Below are positions 45,701 to 53,473 of a stretch of DNA of 64,000 nt, piece after piece (position 1 is the first letter of the stretch; every line of letters starts with the position of its first letter). Location of the stretch: positions 570,560 to 634,559 of the forward strand of contig NZ_FWXX01000002.1 in NCBI RefSeq assembly GCF_900176475.1, given 5' to 3'. Below the pieces are notes generated by a model, which made no database searches, was not told the DNA's origin, and saw only the letters and a program-made list of their open reading frames with translations. The position numbers were made by a program, and so were the translations under genes. Source of the DNA: Tropicibacter naphthalenivorans. Lineage in GTDB: Bacteria > Pseudomonadota > Alphaproteobacteria > Rhodobacterales > Rhodobacteraceae.

Positions 45701-45835
45701 GATGACGGGAATGTCGACGTTGGGCATTTCGGTCACCGGCAGGCGGCCAAAGCTGACCAAGCCGACGATCACCAGCACAAGGAAAATCGCGATCGGCGGG
45801 ACCGGGTGTTTGATCGACAGCGCGGAAAAGTTCAT
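42785..45835 (-). CDS. RND efflux permease (AcrB/HAE1-type)
   Basis: 1016 aa, normal family length. Motifs: NVDIPVINVNITAPGSSPSEM after the first membrane helix, GAAQLTLAFEMGTDTDRALNDV, helix 4 LVTGILVDDAIVEIENIVRH with the two conserved acidic residues of the proton relay, and GIVTKNAIMLVEFAEE in the second half. It is an inner-membrane proton antiporter expelling hydrophobic toxic compounds. It is translated from an ATG overlapping the adaptor stop (ATGA). It is not closely similar to the 13.8 kb permease. Confidence 0.95.
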   Translation of the reverse strand: MNFSALSIKHPVPPIAIFLVLVIVGLVSFGRLPVTEMPNVDIPVINVNITAPGSSPSEMSNQVIKPVEDEAADIAGLDHITATASEGAAQLTLAFEMGTDTDRALNDVKDAITAARSDMPETISEPVVQRLNFTGAPILTYAVEDRSQTIQDLSRFVDDVISPAVQGADGVGSVDRLGGAEAQVIVDLDPDRLLAMGLSVANVSGQLAQANSDMGGGSGDLAGSAYAIRALGAADTMEALAATPIRLPTGDIVSLDQLGTVTMGASDQETFALLNTSPVVAFGVFRATGASDLLAATNAQAKLAEVMAQYPDVTLTLVDDATIYTKANFDSAMATLYEGGILAIIVVFLFLRDWRATVVAFVALPLSVIPTFIVMDMLGFSLNTISLLGITLVTGILVDDAIVEIENIVRHIHMGASAYDAAMEAADEIGMTVIAISFTIVAVFAPVSFMGGIAGQFFKQFGLTVAVAVLFSLVVARLITPMFAAYFMRSKAEVHEAKDGAIMRGYLRVLAWTLRNRTITLIAGLGIFFGSLYSATLLPQEFIPPSDTGRAMVTVELPPGSTIDDAIAAGTMASRRVADVPEVQSVFVDGSSETSLSLQINYGDKSERERDFTQINADIDAALAGLADVRYFVTADDGARDITINVLGDTVASAQQAATELLAGMKTLPDIRNPSSEAALSRPEIIIRPRTEVAAELGVNAQTLAQAIRVATIGDAEANLPQFNAGEERIPVLVRLEEAARNDVTRLAGFRVPTSSGDLIPLGVVADVELSSGTATITRYDRRYMVAIEADLAEGASLGPATAAISALPQAQNMPQGTSLQAAGDVEVMNDIFTSFGLAMGAGILLVYVVLVLLFHSFVTPLTVMLSLPLAIGGAILALFLYGSGIGLSVVIGFLMLMGIVTKNAIMLVEFAEEAAAKGVDRATAMIDAAHKRARPIIMTTVAMTAGMVPSALAHSTGGEFRAPMAIAVIGGLLWSTALSLLFVPSLHSVMAGMRMRGRWLLSKVLGHDPKRVPAE

Positions 45836-47013
45836 TGCGCGTCCTCCACCGGGGTGACGCTGTCACCGTCCTGAAAGAACGCCCCGGCGCGGGCGACGAC
45901 ACGGTCCCCCGGCTCCAGCCCCGCTGCGATTTCGCGCAACGCGCCGCTCAGCAGGCCCGCGGTGACATTGACCCGGTGCAGCACGCCGCCGCGTTCGACC
46001 AAGACGTAATCGCCCTGCGCATCGCTCAGCACGGCGGCGGCAGGCACCCCAATGCTGTCACGCTCGGTCAGGGTGATCTGCGCCTGCGCATACATGCCGG
46101 GACGCAAATTCTCTTGTCCGTCCAAGGCGATACGCACCTCTCCAAGGCGGTTCGAGGTGTCTACGGTCGGCGCGACCAGACGCACCTGCCCCGGCATTGG
46201 CGGCAGCCCTGCGATGGACACCTGCGCCGACTGACCGACACGCAGACGCGCCAGATCGGTTTCCACCACATCGGCGCGGAACTCGACAATGCCGTCCTGG
46301 ATCAAGCGGAACATCGGCTCACCGCCAACGGCGACGATCATCCCCAAGGTCGCGTTGCGTTCGGAAATGATGCCCGCCGTCGGGGCGATGATCTCGGCGT
46401 TTTCGAGGTTGAGCTGCGCCACCTCCAGCGCGGCCTGCGCCTGCGCCACGGCGGCCTCGGCGGCGCCCACCCCGCTTTGGGCGTTGTCGCGCGCGGCGCG
46501 GGCGCTCAGCTCGGCGGCCTGCGCGTCATCGAGAGCGGCTTGGGTCGCAGCGCCGCGATCCAGCAAGGATTGCGTGCGCGTCAGGGTCTTTTCGGCATTG
46601 GCCAGCGTCGCCTCGGCCGAAGAGACCTGCGTTTGCGCTTGGCGCAGACTGGCCTCGGCGCTGGCAAGGCTGGCCTCGGCCTGACGCACGTTGGCGGACA
46701 GGACGCGCACATCGACGCGGGCCAGCACCTGCCCCTTGTCCACGCGGTCCCCCACTTCGGCGTTCAGGCTGACCAGCGGATAGCCCCCGATCTGCGGCGA
46801 GACCAGCGCAATATCGCGCGCCACCAAAGACCCCGACGCCGTGGCCATCTGCCGAAAATGCGTCTGCACGGCGGGGGCCACGGTCACGGTGGCGGTGCGG
46901 CTGTTGCTGACTGGCGGCTCTGGCGCGTCTTGGGCATAGAGCGGCAAGGCACATGAAAAACCCAGCGCAACCGCTTGGAAAAAAGTGATAATCTGGTTTG
47001 CGGCGCGCGTCAT
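45832..47013 (-). CDS. RND efflux periplasmic adaptor subunit
   Basis: 393 aa. An N-terminal hydrophobic export segment ends near SCALPLYAQ. MFP layout: SGSLVARDIALVSPQIGGYPLVSLNAEVGDRV (lipoyl half), a coiled-coil hairpin (about 105-205, AEASLASAEASLRQAQ), lipoyl second half (APTAGIISERNATLGMIVAVGG), beta-barrel and membrane-proximal domains to the C-terminus. It is the first gene of the efflux operon, followed by the permease with 4-base overlap, and divergent from the GbsR/MarR-type regulator. Confidence 0.93.
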   Translation of the reverse strand: MTRAANQIITFFQAVALGFSCALPLYAQDAPEPPVSNSRTATVTVAPAVQTHFRQMATASGSLVARDIALVSPQIGGYPLVSLNAEVGDRVDKGQVLARVDVRVLSANVRQAEASLASAEASLRQAQTQVSSAEATLANAEKTLTRTQSLLDRGAATQAALDDAQAAELSARAARDNAQSGVGAAEAAVAQAQAALEVAQLNLENAEIIAPTAGIISERNATLGMIVAVGGEPMFRLIQDGIVEFRADVVETDLARLRVGQSAQVSIAGLPPMPGQVRLVAPTVDTSNRLGEVRIALDGQENLRPGMYAQAQITLTERDSIGVPAAAVLSDAQGDYVLVERGGVLHRVNVTAGLLSGALREIAAGLEPGDRVVARAGAFFQDGDSVTPVEDAQ

Positions 47014-47055
47014 GCGGTCCTCCGGCGTCTCAACTTCCCCGCATCCGGGGTTGAT

Positions 47056-47103
47056 TGTTCAATTTCAACTGAACATATATGGGTCAGTATGCTGCACTTG
47101 CAA
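47056..47103 (-). promoter_or_regulatory. Candidate promoter and operator of the RND efflux operon
   Basis: On the minus strand TTGCAA (47103-47098) and TATATG (47079-47074) are spaced by 18 bases, a plausible promoter for the adaptor gene. Overlapping and just downstream of its -10 is a perfect dyad TGTTCA-8-TGAACA (47056-47075). A repressor there would block the pump. The divergently encoded GbsR/MarR-like regulator, 84 bases away, is the natural candidate. This is inferred from position and symmetry. Confidence 0.5.
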
Positions 47104-47158
47104 ACACCTAAACCGTTTTTTCCAAGTTTCCGGTTAATTCCCGAAAGTAGGAGCGCTC

Positions 47159-47635
47159 ATGCCTGACGATTTTGCCCCGGCCCGCGCCGCTTTTGTCGAT
47201 CTGCTGGCGCGCAACGCCGAACGGCACGGGCTTGCGCCCATTGCCGGACGAATCGTGGCGCTGCTGTTGTTCGAAGGCGCGCCGGTGCCCTTTGGCCGTC
47301 TGGCGCAAGATCTGGGCGTCTCGCGCGGCAGCATTTCGGCGAACACCCGCACGCTGGAGGACCGCGGGATCATCGAGCGCCTTCAGCCAGAGGGCAGCCG
47401 TCAGGTGCTTTACGCGATCCACAAACGCTCGCAGCGTGAATTGCTGACCGAGATGGCGCAGCACATGCTGGACACCGCCGCCGAGGCGCGCGCCATTGTC
47501 GCCACCCTGCCCAAAGACGCAGCGGGCCCCGCCGAGCGGATCGAAGGGTTTGCAACCTATCACAGCCATGTCGCCGAAGGTCTGGGCCATGTGATCGCCC
47601 GCCTCGCCCCCGAGAACAACGCGCCACAGGGCTGA
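47159..47635 (+). CDS. GbsR/MarR-family transcriptional regulator
   Basis: 158 aa winged-helix protein. The segment GRIVALLLFEGAPVPFGRLAQDLGVSRGSISANTRTLEDRGIIERL (about 26-72) fits the GbsR subfamily (GR..g.L...g.p....eLa..L..SrGsiS...r.L...G.i). A helical C-terminal part for dimerisation follows. It is divergent to the second RND operon and is likely its local repressor through the dyad at 47056-47075. The start ATG at 47159 follows GTAGGAGCGCTC. Confidence 0.87.
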   Translation: MPDDFAPARAAFVDLLARNAERHGLAPIAGRIVALLLFEGAPVPFGRLAQDLGVSRGSISANTRTLEDRGIIERLQPEGSRQVLYAIHKRSQRELLTEMAQHMLDTAAEARAIVATLPKDAAGPAERIEGFATYHSHVAEGLGHVIARLAPENNAPQG

Positions 47636-47664
47636 CAGACACAGGGCTGACCGCCAGAGACGAC

Positions 47665-47690
47665 AAAACCGGGCGCGATGGCCCGGTTTT
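47665..47690. terminator. Bidirectional terminator between regulator and tRNA-Leu
   Basis: Perfect 10-bp stem AAAACCGGGC (47665-47674) / GCCCGGTTTT (47681-47690), with A and T runs so it can serve both the plus-strand regulator and the minus-strand tRNA gene. Confidence 0.85.
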
Positions 47691-47712
47691 CCGTCTTTCC
47701 CTTGGCAGGGAA

Positions 47713-47799
47713 TGGTGCGGTCGAGAGGACTCGAACCTCCACGGGAGTTACCCCACAGCGACCTCAACGCTGCGCGTCTACCAATTCCGCCACGACCGC
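47713..47799 (-). tRNA. tRNA-Leu (anticodon GAG)
   Basis: 87 bases including an encoded CCA. The acceptor stem pairs GCGGTCG (47799-47793) with CGACCGC (47723-47717), with discriminator A. The D-loop region GGTAGAC is present. The anticodon stem CAGCG/CGCTG encloses TTGAGGT, giving anticodon GAG, which reads CUC/CUU. A long class II variable arm (GTGGGGTAACTCCC) and T-arm GAGG-TTCGAGT-CCTC follow. No integrase or att duplication is visible beside it. Confidence 0.96.
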
Positions 47800-47881
47800 A
47801 CTGTCTTGGCTTGGTGAAGCGGTCTCTAACGAAGCGCGCCGGGGTTGCCAAGAGGGAAAAACGCGAAATCGCCTCTTTCTT

Positions 47882-48382
47882 TCAAACAAGCGCCTCTTGC
47901 CCCCGCTGTGCGCCGTGCTGGCGCCAGATATCCCAGGCGATCACCGCCAGCCCAAGCGCGATCACGATATAGCCCGCCTCGCGCATGTCGTTGAAAAACA
48001 TGCGGTTGACCACGCGCCCCGGCAGAAAGTTGAACACCGCCGCCACCAGCACCCCGCGCCAGTAGAGGCTGCGAAAGGTCATCAGGTGCCCGCGAATGTT
48101 GCCTTGGAACGCGTAAGCCATGCCACGCCACAGCGACCACAGCGCCATGACCGAGAGCAGGTGAATCGGGCTCCAGATCCAGAGCACCGCATAGGCGCGG
48201 ATGCCAAAGGACGACAGCGCCGCAAAGGCCATGGCCAGCACCCAGACGTAGCCCAGCACCTTGTGCAGGCGGTCCCGGCGCTGGCGGTAGATCACCACCG
48301 GGCCAAGCCCAAGCGCGACAGTCGCGGCCAGCGCGTGGGTCTGGATGATCGGGGCGGCGTCAAGGAATGGGGTCAGGGACAT
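47882..48382 (-). CDS. DUF2306 membrane protein
   Basis: 166 aa with four hydrophobic segments. The conserved DUF2306 pattern is seen: THALAATVALGLGPVVIYRQRRDRLHKVLGYVWVLAMAF with the spaced His residues, SPIHLLSVMALWSLWRG, and GHLMTFRSLYWRG. Function unknown in the family. The ATG at 48382 is preceded by TTATGTCC-type sequence on the coding strand and lacks a strong ribosome site. Confidence 0.75.
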   Translation of the reverse strand: MSLTPFLDAAPIIQTHALAATVALGLGPVVIYRQRRDRLHKVLGYVWVLAMAFAALSSFGIRAYAVLWIWSPIHLLSVMALWSLWRGMAYAFQGNIRGHLMTFRSLYWRGVLVAAVFNFLPGRVVNRMFFNDMREAGYIVIALGLAVIAWDIWRQHGAQRGQEALV

Positions 48383-48490
48383 AAGGGGCCTCCTAGGGCT
48401 GTGCTGAGGGCTGAGCTGAGATCAGCAGGAACAAGAACTGCCCCGGTTCTGGACAACCGCCGCGCCCCATGCCATGCGGGATGCGCGAAA

Positions 48491-49296
48491 ATGGGGGCTG
48501 GCTACGTGAACGACAGGCGCTCGCAACTCGCGCTTCGTGAATGGCGGGCGCAGATGAGACATCCGGTGACGCTGATTGCGCTGGCCGGGACCGGGGCGGT
48601 GCTGGGCCTTGCCGGGCCGTTCGGCACGGTGGACCTGCTGCCGCTGCTGCCGCGTCTGGCCTATTGGATCGCGGTGGTGACGCTGACCTACGGGGCGGGA
48701 TCGCTGGTCAATGGGCTCTTGCGCCCGGTGATCCGGGTGCGCCGCCGCACTGGGCAAGTGGTGCTGACCGGGCTGGCGGCTGGCGTGGCCATTGGCGTGG
48801 TGGTTCTGGTGCTGAATTGGCTGGTCTTTGGCTGGCTGCCCTCCGGGGATGAGGCCGCGCCCTTTGCCGGGACGCTGCTGGCGATCTCGGTGATCGTGAC
48901 GGCGGCGCTGGACCTTGCCGCACAGCATCGCGCGATGCCGGAACCTGCCGCCGAGACGCCCCAAGAGGCCAAACCCACCCCGCCCCGCTACTGGACCGTT
49001 TGCCGTTGGACAAGCGTGCGCCGCTGGTGGCGCTCAGCGTCGAAGACCATTATGTGCGCATCACCACCACCAAGGGGCAGGAGCTGATCCTCATGCGTCT
49101 CTCAGATGCCGTCCGCGAGGTGGGCGACACCCCCGGCGCGCAGGTTCACCGCTCGCATTGGGTCAGCTATAGCCAAGTCACCGCCGCCCGCCGCGAGGGA
49201 GACCGCGCCATCCTGACCCTGAGCGATGGGCAAGAGCTGCCCGTGAGCCGCGCCAATGTGGCCAAGATCAAGGAGGCGGGGCTGCTGCCCCGGTAA
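48491..49296 (+). pseudogene. Membrane-bound LytTR-family regulator, disrupted by a frameshift
   Basis: The first part (from ATG 48491 or GTG 48506) encodes a membrane domain with about four helices (VTLIALAGTGAVLGLAGPFG; LLPRLAYWIAVVTLTYGAG). Near 48988 the reading passes into another frame, LLDRLPLDKRAPLVALSVED, which encodes a complete LytTR DNA-binding domain (DHYVRITTTKGQELILMRLSDAV ... VHRSHWVSY ... LTLSDGQELPVSRANV). Restoring one C in CGCTACTGG would give PPRLLDRLPLDKR and fuse the halves, as in related alphaproteobacterial proteins. A separate LytTR gene starting at TTG 49000 would lack a ribosome site. So this is likely a one-base deletion, or a sequencing error. Confidence 0.75.
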
Positions 49297-49299
49297 GCC

Positions 49300-49950
49300 A
49301 TGGAATGGAAGATCACCGACGGGCTGACCCCCTATGAGGACGCCCTGACCTTTATGGAGGCCCGCGCCGAAGCGATTGCCAATGGCGAGGCCGAAGAGTG
49401 CATCTGGCTGCTGGAGCACCCGCCGCTGTACACCGCCGGGACCTCGGCCAAGATCGAAGACCTCAAGGACCCCGACCGCTTTCCCGTCTACCCGTCCAAG
49501 CGCGGCGGGCAGTACACCTATCACGGGCCGGGCCAGCGCGTGGTCTACGTGATGCTCGACCTGAACAAGCGCGGCAAGGACGTGCGCCTGTTCGTGCAAA
49601 AGCTAGAGGCTTGGGTGATCGCCACGCTGGGCGAATTCGGCCTGACGGGTCATATCCGCGAAGGCCGCGTCGGCGTCTGGATCGAGCGCCCCGACCGCCC
49701 GCGCACCCCCTCGGGCCACACCGCCGAGGACAAGATCGCCGCCATCGGCATCCGCCTGCGCAAATGGGTCAGCTTTCACGGCATCTCGATCAATGTCGAA
49801 CCAGAGCTTGAGCATTTCGGCGGCATCGTTCCCTGCGGGATCACCGAATACGGCGTCACCAGCCTTGTGGATATGGGCCTGCCCGTGGGGATGGACGATC
49901 TGGACGTGGCGCTGCGGCGGCAGTTCACAGAGGTCTTTGGCGACGCCTAA
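49300..49950 (+). CDS. lipB: Octanoyl-[acyl carrier protein]:protein N-octanoyltransferase (LipB)
   Basis: 216 aa. Transfers octanoate from ACP to lipoyl domains, the first step of lipoate assembly. Motifs: [33 protein letters not shown], conserved Lys in [17 protein letters not shown] and the catalytic Cys in GGIVPCGI. It starts three bases after the LytTR stop. Its 3' end overlaps the convergent XRE gene by four bases. Confidence 0.96.
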   Translation: MEWKITDGLTPYEDALTFMEARAEAIANGEAEECIWLLEHPPLYTAGTSAKIEDLKDPDRFPVYPSKRGGQYTYHGPGQRVVYVMLDLNKRGKDVRLFVQKLEAWVIATLGEFGLTGHIREGRVGVWIERPDRPRTPSGHTAEDKIAAIGIRLRKWVSFHGISINVEPELEHFGGIVPCGITEYGVTSLVDMGLPVGMDDLDVALRRQFTEVFGDA

Positions 49951-50702
49951 GTAAACGGCTCACCGGGACGCAGCACGTCACGCTCGTACTCTGTCAGCTC
50001 TGCCAAGGGCACGTAGCCACAGGTGCGCGCGCAGCTGATCGCCGCGGGCAGACCGTCCAGATGTTGCATGACCGATCGCACCGCGCGGGTCCTGCCGGTG
50101 ATTTCCAGCGAGCCGAACGTCAAAAGCCCGGGCCAAGGCCCGTAGCTCGTCATGGAGTTGCGCGGGTAGAATTCAAAATACACGCCGCCAGACCAGTTGG
50201 GATAGGTCAGCACATAGCTGCCCTCTGCGACCCCGCGCAATTCACCAAAGTTCTGGCGCTCCGAGAGTCTGGGGACACGGCCCAGCAACCGGGCCGCAAT
50301 GCCCCGCGCCATGTAGCTTTTGCTGATCCAGAGCGGCCCGCTGCGCTTGATCTGGCGGATCTGGCGCACCGCAAATTTTGGCAGGCGCGGGCTGACGATG
50401 GTCGTCGAGTAGAGGCCCGGCGCGAACTGCGGCGCAACGCGCGGGCCGTCCAGCGCAACCCCCACCACTTGCTGGGCGCGCTGCGCCTCGACCTCTTCGA
50501 GCGGCTCGGTCATGATCCGCGCGTCGGTGCCGAAGTAGGCGCATATCTCCTTGAGCAGCTGCGGCTTGGGATAGCTTTCGCCATTTAGGTAGCGGTTGAA
50601 CTGGACCTTATTCACATCCAGATCGCGCGCCACAGCCGCAATCGACGGGCGCCGTTCACAGAGTTTGCGAAGGTTTTGCCCAAACAGCCTAGCTACTGTC
50701 AT
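49947..50702 (-). CDS. XRE-type helix-turn-helix regulator with unknown C-terminal domain
   Basis: 251 aa from the ATG at 50702, preceded by GGGGAAGGA. A 21-codon longer frame exists without a ribosome site. HTH at about 3-60 ([47 protein letters not shown]). The remaining 190 residues (about 85-250) are a beta-rich domain of unknown type, with [24 protein letters not shown] and [18 protein letters not shown]. Ligand and targets are unknown. Confidence 0.82.
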   Translation of the reverse strand: MTVARLFGQNLRKLCERRPSIAAVARDLDVNKVQFNRYLNGESYPKPQLLKEICAYFGTDARIMTEPLEEVEAQRAQQVVGVALDGPRVAPQFAPGLYSTTIVSPRLPKFAVRQIRQIKRSGPLWISKSYMARGIAARLLGRVPRLSERQNFGELRGVAEGSYVLTYPNWSGGVYFEFYPRNSMTSYGPWPGLLTFGSLEITGRTRAVRSVMQHLDGLPAAISCARTCGYVPLAELTEYERDVLRPGEPFT

Positions 50703-50783
50703 TCCTTCCCCAAGAGTTCGCGTTGCGGACACGGTACGACGGGGCACCGTCAAAAACAACCTCAAGGGGCATAAATGGGCATG

Positions 50784-50978
50784 CTACACTTTGCTTTCAA
50801 GCCGGGACGACAGCATCATCAGTTCGGCCACCAGCAAAGAGTCAACCTCGCCCGCCAGCGCACGGGCCATGTTCTGCAGATCGACAGAGGCACGTCTCAG
50901 CAGCATTTCGCGGCTCATGCCCTGATATGACGGGTCACAAGTGGCAGGACATGGTGCAACGCGTGCAGTAATAGTCAC
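50784..50978 (-). CDS. Small protein of unknown function
   Basis: 64 aa from a GTG at 50978 with GGAGA eight bases upstream; an internal ATG gives the 44-aa SREMLLRRASVDLQNMARALAGEVDSLL. It is helical, leucine-rich and without a recognised domain. It is supported only by the ribosome site and coding-like composition of its second half. It lies upstream of the XRE gene on the same strand. Confidence 0.4.
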   Translation of the reverse strand: MTITARVAPCPATCDPSYQGMSREMLLRRASVDLQNMARALAGEVDSLLVAELMMLSSRLESKV

Positions 50979-51137
50979 AGTCTAGTCTCCAGAAATAATA
51001 ATCAACCTCTGTGAATTATTATTCCGGATCATATACCAAAGTATAGACTCAGTTCTGTTGCCGCTCACATTTTTGCAGATACAAAACTGTTACCTTTGGG
51101 GCGCTTTGGCCCGGTTGTCCCCACCTATGCGGATATA

Positions 51138-51344
51138 TCACGCCGGTTGCGAGAACACGTAAGGCAGGATCGCGTCGCGCGTCAGGCCCATGTTAGCCAG
51201 CTCCGAATCTGTCATGGCGCGCAACTGCGCGATCCGGGTCTGCCGCGCCCGCAGGCGGCGATCAAAGGGGGTTTCCAGCAGACGGCTGAGGGTCTCGCGC
51301 AGGGTGGACAGAACGGGCGAAGCGGTGTGGTCGACATAGGCCAT
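51138..51344 (-). CDS. DUF1127 small basic protein
   Basis: 68 aa. The C-terminal part RARQTRIAQLRAMTDSELANMGLTRDAILPYVFSQ fits the DUF1127 motif (L..L.d.eL.diGl.R..i). These small arginine-rich proteins are widespread in Alphaproteobacteria and have been linked to RNA turnover and phosphate/stress responses in Agrobacterium and Rhodobacter. The segment 51345-51656 upstream, shared with ctaD, has no gene. Confidence 0.85.
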   Translation of the reverse strand: MAYVDHTASPVLSTLRETLSRLLETPFDRRLRARQTRIAQLRAMTDSELANMGLTRDAILPYVFSQPA

Positions 51345-51534
51345 GGGACACTCTTTCGGTTTGGCAGCAGTTGCGTCACTATTGACCAGCCCAGCCCCCT
51401 GCCCCAGTCAGGAAAGCCCGACCTCGGCCCTGTTCGAGGGCAGGGAATTCCCGACCTTTTAGTCAAATACGTCCAAAAACGGCACCTTCATGGGGATTGA
51501 CAGCCCCTGTTCCAAAGGGGTGCGACAAATTTGT

Positions 51535-51548
51535 TTGATCTGCGTCAA
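51535..51548. promoter_or_regulatory. FNR/FnrL-type binding site upstream of ctaD
   Basis: TTGAT-CTGC-GTCAA matches the FNR-family consensus TTGAT-N4-(A/G)TCAA in all defined positions. It lies 109 bases before the ctaD start codon. In Rhodobacteraceae FnrL responds to loss of oxygen through a [4Fe-4S] cluster. A site here suggests oxygen-dependent control of the aa3 oxidase, probably repression at low oxygen. Direction of control is inferred. Confidence 0.7.
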
Positions 51549-51656
51549 ATACCTCCATTGCCGCCGGGGGTGTCACATTCTAAAACCGATAGTGATCTAT
51601 GGGCGCGGGGGGATTCCCTTTGTGCCTGTTTTTTGGACACCAGCAGGAGGCACAAG

Positions 51657-53330
51657 ATGGCAGACGCCGCCATTCACGGCCACGAGCATGAGGACAACCG
51701 GGGCTTCTTTACCCGGTGGTTCATGTCGACGAACCACAAGGACATCGGGATTCTGTACCTGATCGTTTCGGCTCTCGTCGGTCTCGTTTCGGTCATTTTC
51801 ACCGTTTACATGCGCATGGAGCTTATGGAGCCCGGCGTGCAATACATGTGCGCCGAAGGGTGGCGCCTGACGGCTGCGGCCGTTGCGGACTGTACCCCCA
51901 ACGGGCACCTGTGGAACGTCATGATCACCGGTCACGGGATTCTGATGATGTTCTTCGTGGTTATCCCCGCCCTGTTCGGCGGCTTTGGTAACTACCTGAT
52001 GCCGCTTCAGATCGGCGCGCCGGACATGGCGTTCCCGCGCATGAACAACCTGTCCTTTTGGCTGTATGTGGCCGGCACGACCCTGGCTGTGATGTCGGTG
52101 TTCTCGCCGGGCGGCAACGGCCAGCTGGGTTCGGGCGTGGGCTGGGTTCTGTACCCGCCGCTGTCCACCAACGAAGGCGGCTATTCCATGGACCTCGCGA
52201 TTTTCGCGGTTCACGTGTCGGGTGCCTCGTCCATTCTGGGCGCGATCAACATGATCACCACCTTCCTGAACATGCGCGCACCGGGCATGACCCTGTTCAA
52301 GGTTCCGCTGTTCTCGTGGTCGATCTTTGTCACCTCGTGGCTGATCCTGCTGTCCCTGCCGGTTCTGGCGGGCGCGATCACCATGCTGCTGACCGACCGT
52401 AACTTTGGCACGACGTTCTTTGATCCGTCGGGCGGTGGTGACCCGATCCTGTATCAGCACATCCTGTGGTTCTTTGGCCACCCGGAAGTGTACATCATCA
52501 TTCTGCCGGGCTTTGGCATCATCAGCCACGTCATCGCGACCTTCTCGCGCAAGCCGGTCTTTGGCTACCTGCCGATGGTCTGGGCGATCATCGCGATTGG
52601 TGCTCTGGGCTTTGTCGTGTGGGCGCACCACATGTACACCGTTGGCATGTCGCTGACCCAGCAGTCCTACTTCATGCTGGCGACGATGGTCATCGCGGTC
52701 CCCACCGGGGTCAAGATCTTCTCGTGGATCGCCACCATGTGGGGCGGCTCGATCGAGTTCCGCACCCCGATGCTGTGGGCGTTCGGCTTCCTGTTCCTGT
52801 TCACCGTTGGCGGCGTGACCGGCATCGTGCTGTCTCAGGCAGGTATCGACCGCGCCTACCATGACACCTACTACGTCATCGCGCACTTCCACTACGTGAT
52901 GTCGCTTGGCGCCGTGTTCGCGATCTTTGCGGGCATCTACTTCTACTTCCCCAAGTTCACCGGCAAGATGTACCCCGAGTGGGCGGGTAACCTGCACTTC
53001 TGGATGATGTTCGTCGGTGCAAACCTGACCTTCTTCCCGCAGCACTTCCTGGGTCGCCAGGGTATGCCGCGCCGCTACATCGACTACCCCGAGGCATTCG
53101 CCCAGTGGAACTATGTGTCGAGCTGGGGTGCGTTCATCTCCTTCGCGTCGTTCGTGTTCTTCTTTGGGATCATCATCTACTCGCTGCTGGCCGGCCGTGC
53201 CGAGCGCCGCGAGAACCCGTGGAACGAATACGCGGATACGCTGGAATGGACCCTGCCCTCCCCGCCGCCGGAGCACACTTTCGAGCAGCTCCCGAAGCAG
53301 GAAGACTGGGACAAGAGCCCCGCGCACTAA
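51657..53330 (+). CDS. ctaD: Cytochrome c oxidase subunit I (aa3 type)
   Basis: 557 aa from the ATG at 51657, preceded by CAGGAGG. Twelve-helix haem-copper oxidase subunit: [15 protein letters not shown] at the N-terminus, [10 protein letters not shown] (haem a ligand His), [17 protein letters not shown] with the His-Tyr cross-link pair, WAHHMYTVG (CuB His pair), and [13 protein letters not shown] near the end (haem ligands). It reduces O2 to water and pumps protons in the inner membrane. Subunits II and III are not adjacent, as usual for Rhodobacteraceae. Confidence 0.97.
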   Translation: MADAAIHGHEHEDNRGFFTRWFMSTNHKDIGILYLIVSALVGLVSVIFTVYMRMELMEPGVQYMCAEGWRLTAAAVADCTPNGHLWNVMITGHGILMMFFVVIPALFGGFGNYLMPLQIGAPDMAFPRMNNLSFWLYVAGTTLAVMSVFSPGGNGQLGSGVGWVLYPPLSTNEGGYSMDLAIFAVHVSGASSILGAINMITTFLNMRAPGMTLFKVPLFSWSIFVTSWLILLSLPVLAGAITMLLTDRNFGTTFFDPSGGGDPILYQHILWFFGHPEVYIIILPGFGIISHVIATFSRKPVFGYLPMVWAIIAIGALGFVVWAHHMYTVGMSLTQQSYFMLATMVIAVPTGVKIFSWIATMWGGSIEFRTPMLWAFGFLFLFTVGGVTGIVLSQAGIDRAYHDTYYVIAHFHYVMSLGAVFAIFAGIYFYFPKFTGKMYPEWAGNLHFWMMFVGANLTFFPQHFLGRQGMPRRYIDYPEAFAQWNYVSSWGAFISFASFVFFFGIIIYSLLAGRAERRENPWNEYADTLEWTLPSPPPEHTFEQLPKQEDWDKSPAH

Positions 53331-53350
53331 GCGCCGCTTGATCCAAAACG

Positions 53351-53384
53351 AAAGGCCCCGCCAGATGTGCGGGGCCTTTTCTTT
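53351..53384 (+). terminator. Rho-independent terminator after ctaD
   Basis: AAAGGCCCCG (53351-53360) / CGGGGCCTTT (53370-53379) followed by TCTTTT, 20 bases after the ctaD stop. Confidence 0.93.
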
Positions 53385-53473
53385 TGGCCTGAACACTTTG
53401 TCGCAGGGCACTGAAAGGGGGGGCTAAGGAATGGGCTGTACACGTTGCCGGATCAGTACAGGAGCTTGTGACC

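Noticed and set aside
47051-47062. TTGATTGTTCAA as a second FNR box upstream of the RND operon
   Set aside because: The half-sites are separated by too few bases for the TTGAT-N4-ATCAA consensus. The longer TGTTCA/TGAACA dyad explains the symmetry better.
47713-47799. tRNA-Leu as a genomic island attachment site
   Set aside because: No integrase, no 3'-end duplication and no change to phage or plasmid genes on either side.
49000-49296. LytTR domain as an independent gene from TTG 49000
   Set aside because: No ribosome site, and the upstream open frame fuses naturally with it after a one-base correction. The frameshifted single gene is more likely.
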